64,000 bases of DNA from Candidatus Cohnella colombiensis (GCA_029203125.1 CP119317.1:1364001-1428000), one strand, 5' to 3'; shown: positions 1-8,763, numbered from the stretch's first letter. Made by a program: numbers and translations. The notes: generated by a model not told the origin, from the letters alone.

Positions 1-23
1 AGTTGTCCGAAACCCTCGCATAG

Positions 24-50
24 CCTATATGAGACTGTATTACATATAGG
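24..50 (+). repeat. 8-bp inverted repeat upstream of yqhV
   Basis: CCTATATG (24-31) and CATATAGG (43-50) are perfectly complementary around an 11-nt loop. The 3' arm supplies the first bases of the AGGGGG ribosome site (48-53) of yqhV. It could partly hide that site or be the tail of an upstream terminator; the window starts too late to tell. Confidence 0.5.
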
Positions 51-60
51 GGGCTATGAG

Positions 61-324
61 ATGGACAAGGCTGCTTTTAGTATGGCGTTAATTCGTATAC
101 TGTCTGGCTGCTTGGAAGTGACGGCGGCGATAATTATGATAAAGCTCAATGATGTCCAGAAGGCACTAGTCGTTAATTCGATGCTTGCTATGATGGGACC
201 TTTTATATTGATATCGACTACGACAATCGGACTGGTACAACTATCGGACAAGCTTTCACCAATCCGACTAATATGGATTCTAGCAGGAGTATGCTGTCTA
301 TTAATCGGGATATTGAAAAAGTAA
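61..324 (+). CDS. yqhV: YqhV family small membrane protein (DUF2619)
   Basis: This 87-residue protein is almost entirely hydrophobic, with about three predicted membrane segments (roughly residues 6-27, 34-56 and 68-84) and a lysine-ended C-terminus. Sequence and position directly before spoIIIAA match Bacillus YqhV, whose function is unknown. The ATG at 61 follows AGGGGG by 7 nt. It is probably co-expressed with the spoIIIA operon, because only 132 nt separate it from the chosen spoIIIAA start and I see no terminator there. Confidence 0.85.
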   Translation: MDKAAFSMALIRILSGCLEVTAAIIMIKLNDVQKALVVNSMLAMMGPFILISTTTIGLVQLSDKLSPIRLIWILAGVCCLLIGILKK

Positions 325-456
325 GAATTCAACTTGGAGCGAGCGAAAAGAGAGCGAGAAGAGAGCGATAGAGCAGACAGGCAGACATATTTGCATCGGT
401 ATAGCATACATATGAAAGAGCATAGGACAACTTCGATTAGAGAGGGGGAGCGACAG

Positions 457-1509
457 GTGTATGGTTCACTCATGGCGTCTTTTCCAACGTCCTTGCGTGG
501 TGTGTTGGAGCAAATTCCTAAAGCAGCGATAGATTCTTTAGAAGAAATTCGCATTCGGGAAAATAGGCCGCTAGAGATCAGTTACGGTAGTCGTCCTGCC
601 TTTGTAAAACTCGATGGCTCTTTAACTGAGGACTATCGTGTAGCTTATGTTCCAGGCAGAGACGAATGTCGTGCGATGCTGGAGAAGATAACGAATCATT
701 CCATTTATGCAGTAGAGGAAGAGTTGCGCAGGGGCTATATAACCATAGCAGGTGGACATCGAATCGGTCTCGCTGGAAGAGTTGTTTTGGAAAAAGGTCA
801 AGTGGCTCATTTGAGAGATATTGCGGGTTTTAATGTTCGAATTGCTAGGGCCAGACCGGGATTCGGTGCTCAAGTGCTACCAGGCTTGCTAGATGAGAGG
901 GAACAGACGATCGGTCATACATTAATTGTTTCTGCTCCTCAACAAGGCAAAACGACTTTAATCCGCGATTTGGCGAGATGCATTAGCTCAGGTGAATGGC
1001 ATCATCCTGCAGCAGCGTTGTGGAGAGGACGTAAAGTGGGGATCGTGGATGAACGCTCAGAAATTGCCGCCTGTGAAAAGGGAATCCCGTCCTTCGATCT
1101 CGGCCCGCGCTGTGATGTACTCGATGCATGTCCGAAGGCTGAAGGGATGATGATGATGGTGCGATCGCTGTCACCTGAAGTTATCGTCGTAGATGAAATT
1201 GGACGTGCTGAAGATGCGATCGCCATAAACGAAGCGATTCATGCGGGGGTTAAAGTGCTGGCGACTGCTCATGCGGCGACTTTAGCAGACGTATTTGCAA
1301 GACCTGTGCTAGCTCAGCTTGCAGCGGAGGGTGCATTTGCATCCTATGTTCTGCTCACTCGCAGAGGTGGCAAAGTTGCTCATCGTGTTGTATCCGCTAG
1401 ACAGGCCATGCTAGAGGGTGCAAGTCGGAGTGGATTCAAGACAGCCACGACGACAAGACCACGTGATGCACCCGAAGCGCGAGGAGCGGAGGGGGCAGGT
1501 CATGCTTAA
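457..1509 (+). CDS. spoIIIAA: Stage III sporulation protein AA, secretion-type ATPase
   Basis: This is the mother-cell cytoplasmic ATPase that powers the SpoIIIA-SpoIIQ channel, related to type II/IV secretion ATPases. The 350-residue protein has an N-terminal region, a P-loop at about 159-167 (SAPQQGKTT), a Walker B (VIVVDEIG) and the family motif CDVLDACPKAEGM. I chose the GTG at 457 because AGAGGGGGAG (441-450) lies 6 nt upstream; the frame is open back to 334 without a ribosome site. The first P-loop residue is Ser where Gly is usual. Its 3' end overlaps spoIIIAB by 8 nt. The protein is somewhat longer than the Bacillus homologue (about 307 residues). Confidence 0.95.
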   Translation: MYGSLMASFPTSLRGVLEQIPKAAIDSLEEIRIRENRPLEISYGSRPAFVKLDGSLTEDYRVAYVPGRDECRAMLEKITNHSIYAVEEELRRGYITIAGGHRIGLAGRVVLEKGQVAHLRDIAGFNVRIARARPGFGAQVLPGLLDEREQTIGHTLIVSAPQQGKTTLIRDLARCISSGEWHHPAAALWRGRKVGIVDERSEIAACEKGIPSFDLGPRCDVLDACPKAEGMMMMVRSLSPEVIVVDEIGRAEDAIAINEAIHAGVKVLATAHAATLADVFARPVLAQLAAEGAFASYVLLTRRGGKVAHRVVSARQAMLEGASRSGFKTATTTRPRDAPEARGAEGAGHA

Positions 1510-2029
1510 GTTTGCTGGTGTCATATTGATTCTTTTTGCAGGCACGATGATCGGAATGCTGCAAGCGGCGAGATTTGCTGCAAGACCAAGACAAATCCGC
1601 CATTTACTCCACGCCTTACAGCGTCTAGAAACGGAAATCAGCTATGGTCAAACTCCACTTCCAGAAGCGTTGCTCACAATCGCCACATTGGTTCCAAAGC
1701 CACTAGCTGGTATTTTTGAAGAAATTGCAAATTCTCTTCGAAATCAAGCGGCGGATACCGGTGAGACAGTACGCCAGTGCTGGGAACGGACGATAGAAAG
1801 CAGGTGGCATGGTACTGCGATGAAGCAAGTGGAGAAGGAAGCTTTTCTTCGTTTAGGTGCTACACTCGGCAGCAGTGGGAGAGACGATCAGCTGAAACAT
1901 ATCCGACTGACGATGGTACAACTTCAAACGGAAGAAGCGACAGCTAGAGAAGATCAAATGCGCTATGAAAAGCTAAGTCGCACATTAGGGGCGCTTGCTG
2001 CAGCTTTAGTCGTTATTTTGATGGTGTAG
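1502..2029 (+). CDS. spoIIIAB: Stage III sporulation protein AB
   Basis: This 175-residue protein, the family's usual length, has one N-terminal membrane helix (about 5-22) and a helical soluble domain. SpoIIIAB is a mother-cell membrane component of the SpoIIIA channel and resembles type II secretion F-domain proteins. The ATG at 1502 follows a GGAGGGGGC site inside the end of spoIIIAA, giving an 8-nt overlap and probable translational coupling. A C-terminal hydrophobic stretch (LGALAAALVVILMV) matches the family. Confidence 0.93.
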   Translation: MLKFAGVILILFAGTMIGMLQAARFAARPRQIRHLLHALQRLETEISYGQTPLPEALLTIATLVPKPLAGIFEEIANSLRNQAADTGETVRQCWERTIESRWHGTAMKQVEKEAFLRLGATLGSSGRDDQLKHIRLTMVQLQTEEATAREDQMRYEKLSRTLGALAAALVVILMV

Positions 2030-2044
2030 TAGGAGGCTGCAACG

Positions 2045-2248
2045 ATGAGCATCGACATTAGCACCATCTTCCAAATTGCGGGCATCGGAATTATCGTGGC
2101 GATGATCCATACGGTGCTTAAGCAGATGGGGAAGGAAGATATGGCGCATTGGGTCACCGTGATCGGATTTGTCGTCGTATTATTCATGGTCGTTCGTCTA
2201 CTTAATGAATTGTTTCAGGAGATCAAGACGATCTTCCTGTTCCAGTAG
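2045..2248 (+). CDS. spoIIIAC: Stage III sporulation protein AC
   Basis: A 67-residue protein with two membrane helices (about 7-26 and 36-58). It belongs to the SpoIIIAC/AD family, small membrane subunits of the feeding-tube channel made in the mother cell under sigma-E. Length and order, 15 nt after spoIIIAB and immediately before spoIIIAD, match the family. AGGAGGC lies just upstream of the ATG. Confidence 0.95.
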   Translation: MSIDISTIFQIAGIGIIVAMIHTVLKQMGKEDMAHWVTVIGFVVVLFMVVRLLNELFQEIKTIFLFQ

Positions 2249-2256
2249 GTGATGTG

Positions 2257-2646
2257 ATGGATATGATGCAGATTGTCGGAATTGGCTTTCTTGCAACGAT
2301 ATTGATCCTCGTCATTCGGGAACAGAAGCCGATGTTTGCTTTCTTGCTTGCACTATTTGTAGGTATTGCGATTTTCCTTGGACTCATCGGGAAAATTAGC
2401 GATGTGATACATGTGCTAGAGGAATTGGCAGATCGCTCAGGTATTCCGCCCGTCTATCTGAAGACGATGTTGAAAATTATCGGCATTGCCTACATTGCTG
2501 AGTTCGGAGCGCAAATCGTAAGAGACGCTGGTCTTGAAAGCATCGCTGCCAAAATCGAGTTTGCTGGTAAAATGCTTATTCTGGTTATGGCGGTACCCGT
2601 CATTAGCGTCATCGTCGAAACGGTGTTGAATTTGCTACCGGCTTGA
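2257..2646 (+). CDS. spoIIIAD: Stage III sporulation protein AD
   Basis: About 129 residues with four membrane helices; clearly SpoIIIAC/AD family, with the conserved segments REQKPMFAF and IGIAYIAEFGAQ. The start is uncertain: GTG 2254, ATG 2257 and ATG 2263 are all in frame behind AGGTGA (2247-2252). I use 2257 because 2254 is too close to that site and 2257 keeps the family's N-terminal length. The next ribosome site lies just after its stop. Confidence 0.93.
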   Translation: MDMMQIVGIGFLATILILVIREQKPMFAFLLALFVGIAIFLGLIGKISDVIHVLEELADRSGIPPVYLKTMLKIIGIAYIAEFGAQIVRDAGLESIAAKIEFAGKMLILVMAVPVISVIVETVLNLLPA

Positions 2647-2672
2647 TAGATAACGGGACGGAGGGGCTAGCT

Positions 2673-3884
2673 GTGATCAGGCCAACAATCGGAATCGTAC
2701 TTGGGATGATTGTACTTGTCATGTTGATATGCGGATGGGTACAGCCTGCTCAAGCGAATACGCCAAGCGAACCAACAATACAAGCTGATATGCCAGCTAG
2801 TCTAGCACAGCAACAAAGCGATGATCTAGATCTAGAGCAGATTCAAAGTTTTTGGAACGATTTGCGGAGCAAATATGGTGGCTATTTTCCAGATGGTAAG
2901 CTTCCAGAGTTAAAGCAGCTCATGTTTCCCTCAGGTGGAAGCTGGAATACGGGACAGGTCATCTCCGGTCTTGCAAAATTTTTATTGCATGAAGTGCTAT
3001 ACAGCGGGAAGTTGCTCGTTACTATCGTGCTTCTCACGGTTTTTACAATGATTTTGGAAACGATGCAAAATGCTTTTGAACGCAACGCAGTTAGTAAGGT
3101 TGCCTATGCGATCGCCTATATGGTGTTAATTATTTTGGCGGTCAATAGCTTCCGAACTGCGACGGACTTTGCGGGTAGCGCCATCAACAGCATGGTTCAG
3201 TTCATGCTTGCGACTGTCCCACTGCTGCTTACACTTCTAGCTGGAACAGGAGGGGTCGTATCCGCAGCGGTGCTACATCCACTCATCGTGTTTATGATTC
3301 ATACGGTAGGAACCTTTATCCATCTGGTCGTATTTCCACTGTTATTTTTCTCCGCGATCTTGCATTTAGTAAGTTCAATCACAGATCGGTACAAGGTGAC
3401 ACAGCTAGCCAATTTATTGCGCAACATTGCGATGGGCGTGCTTGGATTTCTTTTGACGGTGTTTCTTGGTGTACTGTCGGTTCAAGGGGCGACTGGTGCA
3501 ATTACGGATGGCGTCACATTGCGCACGGCCAAATTCGTCACAGGCAACTTTGTTCCTGTTGTCGGTCGTATGTTCACGGATGCAGTGGATACGGTGATGT
3601 CGGCTAGTATGCTAGTGAAAAATGCAGTCGGAATCGCAGGTGTCGTTATATTACTGTTTCTATGTGCGTTCCCTGCTTTGAAAATCCTTACACTAGCGCT
3701 GATCTATAAATTAGCAGGCGCGGTCATGCAACCTCTTGGCGATACGCCCATTGTGAACTGCTTGCAAACGATCGGGAAGACACTTATCTATGTGTTCGCG
3801 GCCTTAGCAACGATAGGTCTCATGTTCTTCCTTGCAGTTACGATTATATTAACTGCGGGTAATGCCGCGTTAATGATGCGCTAG
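2673..3884 (+). CDS. spoIIIAE: Stage III sporulation protein AE
   Basis: A large multi-pass membrane component of the SpoIIIA channel. The GTG at 2673 is chosen because GGACGGAGGGG sits 6 nt upstream; the frame itself opens at 2643. The 403-residue product starts with a signal-peptide-like helix ending near QPAQA, then an extracytoplasmic region (about residues 30-110), then six or more hydrophobic helices. Length is close to the Bacillus protein (about 399). It is in the operon between AD and AF. Confidence 0.95.
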   Translation: MIRPTIGIVLGMIVLVMLICGWVQPAQANTPSEPTIQADMPASLAQQQSDDLDLEQIQSFWNDLRSKYGGYFPDGKLPELKQLMFPSGGSWNTGQVISGLAKFLLHEVLYSGKLLVTIVLLTVFTMILETMQNAFERNAVSKVAYAIAYMVLIILAVNSFRTATDFAGSAINSMVQFMLATVPLLLTLLAGTGGVVSAAVLHPLIVFMIHTVGTFIHLVVFPLLFFSAILHLVSSITDRYKVTQLANLLRNIAMGVLGFLLTVFLGVLSVQGATGAITDGVTLRTAKFVTGNFVPVVGRMFTDAVDTVMSASMLVKNAVGIAGVVILLFLCAFPALKILTLALIYKLAGAVMQPLGDTPIVNCLQTIGKTLIYVFAALATIGLMFFLAVTIILTAGNAALMMR

Positions 3885-3900
3885 CTAGGAGGAATGCGTT

Positions 3901-4680
3901 ATGGATGGACTTGTCGGCTGGTTACGCCAAATTATTGCAGTCGTATTGCTTGCATCCATTGTCGACTTGCTGCTACCTAACCGCACCATGCAAAAATATG
4001 TGCGTCTCGTCGCAGGATTGTTCATTCTTCTGACTGTAGCCACTCCTGTACTGAATTGGTTGAAAGGTGACTTCACAAGCGAGATTTCATCCAGCTTAGC
4101 GATCGTGGAGAAATCACCGGAAAGTGCTAAGTTACAACTTGCCAAGATTGAAGCAGATGCGCAGAAGCTGCGCGAGAAGCAAACGACGCGAGCGAATGAG
4201 CTTGTATCCGAGCGACTCGCTTCCTCGATCCGACAGGAGGTGGAGCGAAGTGAGGGGCGATCCGTTCGCAACGTGGAAGTGAATCTACAGCAGCTTGATG
4301 ATGGAAATTGGGATGTCGCAAATGTGAACGTCGTATTAGAATCTCAAATCACAGAGCCTGATCGAACTTCACAACAAACGGGAAAGCTTTCGACCATCCA
4401 AGAAGTTGAGCCGATTGCAGCGGTTGATGTTCGAATTCATGTGGATGTTTGGCCAAAGGATCATGACCAGAACGAAAGCGAGAACGTGATTCAAAGTGAC
4501 AGACAGACTCCAACTGCAACAGTCACAGCTCCTACGGGTTCAGCGGTAACGACAATGACCGAGGTCGACAACGACACACAACAAAGAATTACTGCACTGA
4601 TTGCTAGCAGATATGGCATCCCCACTCGATCGATACAAGTTACACAGATTGCAGCGAATGGAACATCTGTTGAGCGATGA
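3901..4680 (+). CDS. spoIIIAF: Stage III sporulation protein AF
   Basis: A 259-residue protein with two N-terminal membrane helices (about 7-25 and 36-52) and a soluble C-terminal domain of the ring-forming type (RIHVDVWP near 178; C-terminal tail with SRYGIPTRSIQV). It is longer than Bacillus SpoIIIAF (about 206); the extra length is a Thr/Ser/Gln-rich linker near residues 150-220. AGGAGGAA precedes the ATG. It ends in an ATGA overlap with the frame of spoIIIAG. Confidence 0.93.
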   Translation: MDGLVGWLRQIIAVVLLASIVDLLLPNRTMQKYVRLVAGLFILLTVATPVLNWLKGDFTSEISSSLAIVEKSPESAKLQLAKIEADAQKLREKQTTRANELVSERLASSIRQEVERSEGRSVRNVEVNLQQLDDGNWDVANVNVVLESQITEPDRTSQQTGKLSTIQEVEPIAAVDVRIHVDVWPKDHDQNESENVIQSDRQTPTATVTAPTGSAVTTMTEVDNDTQQRITALIASRYGIPTRSIQVTQIAANGTSVER

Positions 4681-4694
4681 ATGGGGGAGTAACA

Positions 4695-5342
4695 ATGGCA
4701 AAGTGGCTGCAAAAAATGGAATCTTTCATCGGAGGAGGCTCTGGAGGTGTTCGTCGCGTTAGAGTGTTCCGTCTCCTCATCTTAATCGGATTGATAGGTG
4801 CTGCAATGCTGCTTATTGCCTCCCTCTTGAATGTGAAGACAGTGGACCCATCGCAATCTCCGAGCTTGTCATCTCCTTATGACCAGGACGTTCCTGAGCA
4901 GGAGGCGTTCATCGGAGGTGGCGACAATAAGAATGATCCCTTCGCTGAAATCGAGTCTCAGATGGAAACACGACTAAAGGATATTCTTGAATCTATCGTT
5001 GGTGTTGGCACAACTCAAGTAATGGTAACAGTGGAATCCACAGAGGAAACCGTTGTGCAGTTGAATGAGAAAAAGGTGCAACAACTCACGCAGGAGTCGG
5101 ATCGCAATGGTGCGAGTAGACACATAACAGATATCACGAATGATGGTCAGGTCGTCCTATACGAAGTGTCAGGCAATCAGACACCGATCGTTGTAAAGAA
5201 GCTGAAGCCTAAAGTTCGCGGTGTGCTCATCGTTGCGAAAGGCGCAGAGAATGCAACGGTCCACAAGCTGATCGCGGAAGCTGTATCTCGAGGGTTGGAC
5301 GTTCCATTGCACAAAATTTCAGTCGTTCCACGTAAAACTTAA
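4695..5342 (+). CDS. spoIIIAG: Stage III sporulation protein AG
   Basis: A 215-residue, single-pass membrane protein (helix about 26-46) whose C-terminal domain forms a large ring in the intermembrane space in Bacillus. The ATG at 4695 lies 6-7 nt after GGGGGAG; the frame also has an ATG at 4677 overlapping the spoIIIAF stop but without a ribosome site. The C-terminal part (VRGVLIVAKGAENATV) is the conserved ring-building domain. Confidence 0.94.
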   Translation: MAKWLQKMESFIGGGSGGVRRVRVFRLLILIGLIGAAMLLIASLLNVKTVDPSQSPSLSSPYDQDVPEQEAFIGGGDNKNDPFAEIESQMETRLKDILESIVGVGTTQVMVTVESTEETVVQLNEKKVQQLTQESDRNGASRHITDITNDGQVVLYEVSGNQTPIVVKKLKPKVRGVLIVAKGAENATVHKLIAEAVSRGLDVPLHKISVVPRKT

Positions 5343-5370
5343 ATCAAGTCCTATGAGGAGGAAATAAACA

Positions 5371-5979
5371 ATGAACAACAAACGCCAAACGATCTGGCTC
5401 GTATCGATGTTAAGCTTGATGGTTATTTTATCCGCATACTACCTATTTACTGAAGAAGTTACCCCGACGGATCAAGCTACGAATATTACCGATCAAACCA
5501 AATCTGTAACGATTCAAGATGATGGAATCGTCGTCACAGACTTGAATGATCAAGGGGATAATACGACAACTTCATCAGGTATGTCGCAAGAAGATGAAGC
5601 AGTGTTACAGGAATATAGCAACTTGAAGGGTGTACAATTGCTCAGCTCAATACAACTAACGAAGCGTGAAAATATCGATAAGCAGTACACCGAATTAAAT
5701 GCAATAATTGCAGATACGAAAAATCATTCCCAAGAGGAAGCAAGCGATGCTGCAACTAAGCTATCCTTGCTGGATGATGCAGATGAGCGCATGACAAGCT
5801 TAGAAGAAAAACTGCTTGTTGATTTCGATAATGCTGTGGTAACAGAAGAAAATACGAACTACAAAGTTATTTTGCTGAGTGATAAAATCGATCGTAAACA
5901 AGCAGTGACGATCGTTGATCTCGCGATGAAAGAACTGCAAACGACACCGGATCGGATCAGCATCCAGATTGTACAATAA
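5371..5979 (+). CDS. spoIIIAH: Stage III sporulation protein AH
   Basis: A 202-residue protein with one N-terminal membrane helix (about 8-26), a long acidic linker, and a C-terminal YscJ/FliF-like domain (about 100-202) that in Bacillus binds forespore SpoIIQ and forms the channel ring. AGGAGGAAA precedes the ATG. It is the last gene of the operon and is followed by a strong hairpin. Confidence 0.94.
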   Translation: MNNKRQTIWLVSMLSLMVILSAYYLFTEEVTPTDQATNITDQTKSVTIQDDGIVVTDLNDQGDNTTTSSGMSQEDEAVLQEYSNLKGVQLLSSIQLTKRENIDKQYTELNAIIADTKNHSQEEASDAATKLSLLDDADERMTSLEEKLLVDFDNAVVTEENTNYKVILLSDKIDRKQAVTIVDLAMKELQTTPDRISIQIVQ

Positions 5980-6019
5980 TGGAACTCTGAGTCATAATTT
6001 TATCGGTTAATATTCGATC

Positions 6020-6065
6020 GGGGATGCGACTGAAGTAGTGCTTGTTGCTACTTAAGCGCATCCCC
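6020..6065 (+). terminator. Hairpin after spoIIIAH
   Basis: GGGGATGCG (6020-6028) pairs with CGCATCCCC (6057-6065), and inner pairing of AAGTAG with CTACTT extends the stem. The following bases (TTCCCC) are a poor U-tract, so termination may be weak or factor-assisted. Confidence 0.65.
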
Positions 6066-6113
6066 TTCCCCTATAGTCAGATTGCGTCGCAATAACGATA
6101 TCACAACGAACGC

Positions 6114-6141
6114 TTTCCATTTTTATCGTTTATGATATAAT
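6114..6141 (+). promoter_or_regulatory. Probable sigma-A promoter of accBC
   Basis: TATAAT at 6136-6141 lies 16 nt after TTTCCA (6114-6119). The -10 is perfect and the -35 weak. It lies 72 nt before the accB start, after the spoIIIA terminator. Confidence 0.55.
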
Positions 6142-6212
6142 AAGTCCGTTATGGCAACGTAAAAACCTGGCTTTGTTTATACGGGGGAATCCCGAATCAA
6201 GGAGTGACCGAT

Positions 6213-6698
6213 ATGTTTAAGCTAAGTGAAATTAAGGAATTAATTAAGTTAGTAGATCAGACTTCCATTCATGAGCTTGAGATTGAAAACGAAGGCACGC
6301 GCCTAGCGATTCGTAAACCTGGTCGCACAGAAGTTGTTAATGTGCAAACTGTTCCACAACCACATACATATGTTCCTGTATCACCTGCTGCACCACAAGC
6401 GGTTGCTTCAGTAGAAGCGCCTGTAGCCGAAGCAAAGCCTGCTGCAGATACTTCGAACCTATTGCGCATTGTGTCGCCAATGGTAGGAACATTTTACCGT
6501 TCTCCGTCTCCGGAAGCGGCTGTATTCGTGAGTGTTGGGGATAAAGTATCAGACAAAACAGTTGTATGTATTCTCGAAGCGATGAAGCTAATGAATCCTT
6601 TGGAAGCAGAAGTAAAAGGCGAGATCGTAGATATTCTCGTAGAGAATGGACAACTCGTTGAATTCGGCCAACCGCTCTTCTTAGTGAAGCCGGAATAA
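6213..6698 (+). CDS. accB: Biotin carboxyl carrier protein of acetyl-CoA carboxylase
   Basis: AccB carries the biotin that AccC carboxylates before transfer to acetyl-CoA, the first step of fatty acid synthesis. The 161-residue protein has an N-terminal helix, a Pro/Ala-rich linker (about 45-80) and a biotinyl domain with the EAMKLMNP motif; Lys125 is the expected biotinylation site. The ATG at 6213 is chosen because AAGGAG (6199-6204) is 8 nt upstream; a GTG in frame at 6204 overlaps that site. accC follows after 19 nt. Confidence 0.96.
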   Translation: MFKLSEIKELIKLVDQTSIHELEIENEGTRLAIRKPGRTEVVNVQTVPQPHTYVPVSPAAPQAVASVEAPVAEAKPAADTSNLLRIVSPMVGTFYRSPSPEAAVFVSVGDKVSDKTVVCILEAMKLMNPLEAEVKGEIVDILVENGQLVEFGQPLFLVKPE

Positions 6699-6717
6699 TC
6701 CCAAGGAGGATTTCACC

Positions 6718-8103
6718 TTGAAATTTCATAAGATATTGGTCGCGAATCGCGGAGAAATCGCGGTGCGAATTATCCGTGCATGCCGGGAATTAGGCATTAC
6801 AGCCGTAGCTGTATATTCGGAAGCGGATCGTGAATCGCTTCATGTTCGACTTGCCGATGAAGCCTATTGTATTGGACCTACTGCATCAAAAGACAGCTAT
6901 CTTAACTTAACGAATATGATGAGCGTTGCAACGTTAACTGATTGCGATGCCATTCACCCTGGATATGGTTTTCTATCCGAAAATGCTGACTTCGCAGAAA
7001 TATGCGAGACGTGTAACATTGCATTTATTGGACCTTCGGCTGAAGCTATTAGCCGAATGGGAGATAAATCTGTCGCTAAGCAGACGATGAAGGATGCAGA
7101 CGTTCCTGTTATTCCAGGTTCGGATGGCTTGGTCGAGGATCTTGATGAAGCAATTCGCGTTGCTCGTGAGATCGGTTATCCGGTCATCATCAAAGCGACT
7201 GCGGGTGGCGGTGGACGCGGTATTCGACTCGCTGAAAACGAGGAGATGCTCGTTCGTGAAATAACGACTGCACAACAAGAAGCACAAAAAGCATTCGGTA
7301 ATGCAGGCGTTTACCTTGAAAAATACTTGACCGGAATGAAGCATGTAGAAATTCAAATTATCGCCGATCAGCACGGTAACGTTGCCCATCTAGGTGAGCG
7401 CGATTGCTCCGTGCAACGTCGTCGTCAGAAATTGATCGAGGAAGCACCTTGTCCAGTGATGACGCCAGAACTTCGTGAACGTATGGGTCAAGCATCCGTA
7501 AGAGCGGCGAAGGCTGTAAATTACTCAGGTGCGGGTACGATTGAATACTTGCTCGGTCCAGATGGTCAGTTTTATTTTATGGAAATGAATACACGTATTC
7601 AGGTTGAGCATCCGGTGACAGAGATGATTACCGGTATTGATCTCATTAAAGAAATGATTGCAATCGCAGAGGGCGCACCACTCTCGTTCAAGCAAGAGGA
7701 CGTTAAGCTGAACGGTTGGGCAATTGAATGCCGGATTAACGCAGAAGATTCAGAACGAAACTTCATGCCTTCTCCGGGAAGAATTGGGTTTTACCTGCCA
7801 CCTGGAGGTCCAGGCGTCAGAGTCGATAGTGGGGCGTATTCTCAATATATGATTTCGCCGCATTATGATTCGATGATTGCAAAGTTGATCGTATGGGCGC
7901 CTACGCGTGATGAAGCAATCGCTAGAACTCGTCGTGCGTTAAGCGAATATATGATAGAAGGTATTAAAACAACGATTCCATTCCATCAGAAGTTACTCAA
8001 TCATCCGATCTTCAACAAAGGCACTTTTGATATTATGTTCTTAGAAAATTATGATATCAATGGAGTTCAAGAGAAGGTTGGGAACGAAGTTTTTGAGATC
8101 TAA
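6718..8103 (+). CDS. accC: Acetyl-CoA carboxylase, biotin carboxylase subunit
   Basis: AccC uses ATP and bicarbonate to carboxylate the biotin on AccB. The 461-residue protein shows the N-terminal domain (KILVANRGEIAVRIIRA), HPGYGFLSENADFA, the ATP-grasp glycine loop (GGGGRGIR) and the EMNTRIQVEHPVTE active-site segment. Translation starts at TTG 6718, 6 nt or so after AAGGAGG. It forms an operon with accB; a promoter for the next gene lies just downstream. Confidence 0.97.
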   Translation: MKFHKILVANRGEIAVRIIRACRELGITAVAVYSEADRESLHVRLADEAYCIGPTASKDSYLNLTNMMSVATLTDCDAIHPGYGFLSENADFAEICETCNIAFIGPSAEAISRMGDKSVAKQTMKDADVPVIPGSDGLVEDLDEAIRVAREIGYPVIIKATAGGGGRGIRLAENEEMLVREITTAQQEAQKAFGNAGVYLEKYLTGMKHVEIQIIADQHGNVAHLGERDCSVQRRRQKLIEEAPCPVMTPELRERMGQASVRAAKAVNYSGAGTIEYLLGPDGQFYFMEMNTRIQVEHPVTEMITGIDLIKEMIAIAEGAPLSFKQEDVKLNGWAIECRINAEDSERNFMPSPGRIGFYLPPGGPGVRVDSGAYSQYMISPHYDSMIAKLIVWAPTRDEAIARTRRALSEYMIEGIKTTIPFHQKLLNHPIFNKGTFDIMFLENYDINGVQEKVGNEVFEI

Positions 8104-8120
8104 TTTCGTGTGACAAGCGT

Positions 8121-8149
8121 TTGTCATAAATATCTGGGAATGCTATATT
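8121..8149 (+). promoter_or_regulatory. Sigma-A promoter of the asp23-amaP genes
   Basis: TTGTCA (8121-8126), a 17-nt spacer and TATATT (8144-8149) give a good sigma-A promoter. The -35 is also the 3' arm of a short inverted repeat, TGACAA gcg TTTGTCA (8111-8126), which could be an operator. Confidence 0.6.
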
Positions 8150-8215
8150 AATAAATAGTGAAGGCGAATGCTCGGACATCAACCATTTGCCGGGCATATG
8201 GAGGTGGAACGAAGC

Positions 8216-8623
8216 GTGGAAATGATCGCACCCGATTTTGAACGTACAGATATGGGGAAGATTGAGATTGCTCCAGAAGTCATTGAGGTTATTGCAGGAC
8301 TGGCGACTGTCGAAGTAGAAGGCGTTGCGGGCATGAGCGGCGGGCTTACTTCGGGAATCGCAGAAATGCTTGGTCGCAAAAACTTGTCCAAAGGCGTAAA
8401 GGTCGAAGTAGGACAACGTGAAGCTGCAATTGATGTCTCGATTATTGTGCAATACGGACGTCGTATCCCTGAAATATCAGCAGAAATTCAAAGCAATGTT
8501 AAACGTAGCATCGAAACGATGACCGGATTAACAGTTGTTGAAGTTAATGTGCATGTTCATGATGTTCACTTCAAATCGAGCGATAAGCCGAATGAAGACG
8601 AATCTAATGGACGTGTTCGTTAA
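8216..8623 (+). CDS. Asp23/Gls24 family envelope stress protein
   Basis: This 135-residue Asp23/Gls24 (DUF322) protein resembles Bacillus YqhY, encoded at the same place after accBC. In staphylococci Asp23 is a cytoplasmic protein tethered to the membrane by AmaP; the neighbour at 8764 is AmaP-like, which supports that pairing. The family signature (IEIAPEVIEVIAGLA; VEVNVHVHDV) is visible. I chose GTG 8216, 8 nt after GGAGGTGG (8200-8207); ATG 8222 is an alternative. In Bacillus, YqhY has been linked to acetyl-CoA carboxylase activity, consistent with the neighbour. Confidence 0.88.
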   Translation: MEMIAPDFERTDMGKIEIAPEVIEVIAGLATVEVEGVAGMSGGLTSGIAEMLGRKNLSKGVKVEVGQREAAIDVSIIVQYGRRIPEISAEIQSNVKRSIETMTGLTVVEVNVHVHDVHFKSSDKPNEDESNGRVR

Positions 8624-8625
8624 CA

Positions 8626-8657
8626 CTGTCATCGCACACTGAATTCCGCGATGACAG
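8626..8657 (+). repeat. Perfect 10-bp inverted repeat after asp23
   Basis: CTGTCATCGC (8626-8635) and GCGATGACAG (8648-8657) pair perfectly around 12 nt. There is no U-tract, so it is more likely an mRNA-stabilising or processing hairpin than a terminator. Confidence 0.6.
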
Positions 8658-8685
8658 GCAGCTAAACGGTCTCTCGGATGACGGT

Positions 8686-8731
8686 CCTCTGACGAGATGT
8701 TCCTTTATGGAAAGCTCGCAGAGGCCTTTTC
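8686..8731 (+). terminator. Nested hairpin with T-run between asp23 and amaP
   Basis: CCTCT and CGAG (8686-8695) pair with CTCG and AGAGG near 8715-8724, TTCC pairs with GGAA inside, and CCTTTT follows. It ends just before the amaP ribosome site and probably lowers expression of amaP relative to asp23. Confidence 0.55.
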
Positions 8732-8763
8732 GCTATCATAACCGTTATAAGGAGGCTCTACCG

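Noticed and set aside
1160..1225. Repeated GCGATCGC octamers
   Set aside because: Several copies occur (also near 3107, 11875 and 23456), but they are spread within coding sequence and can be explained by codon use; without genome-wide counts I do not claim enrichment.
6973..7389. Long - strand frame inside accC, and similar antisense frames inside other genes
   Set aside because: They mirror well-supported coding genes, lack ribosome sites and show no recognisable domains.
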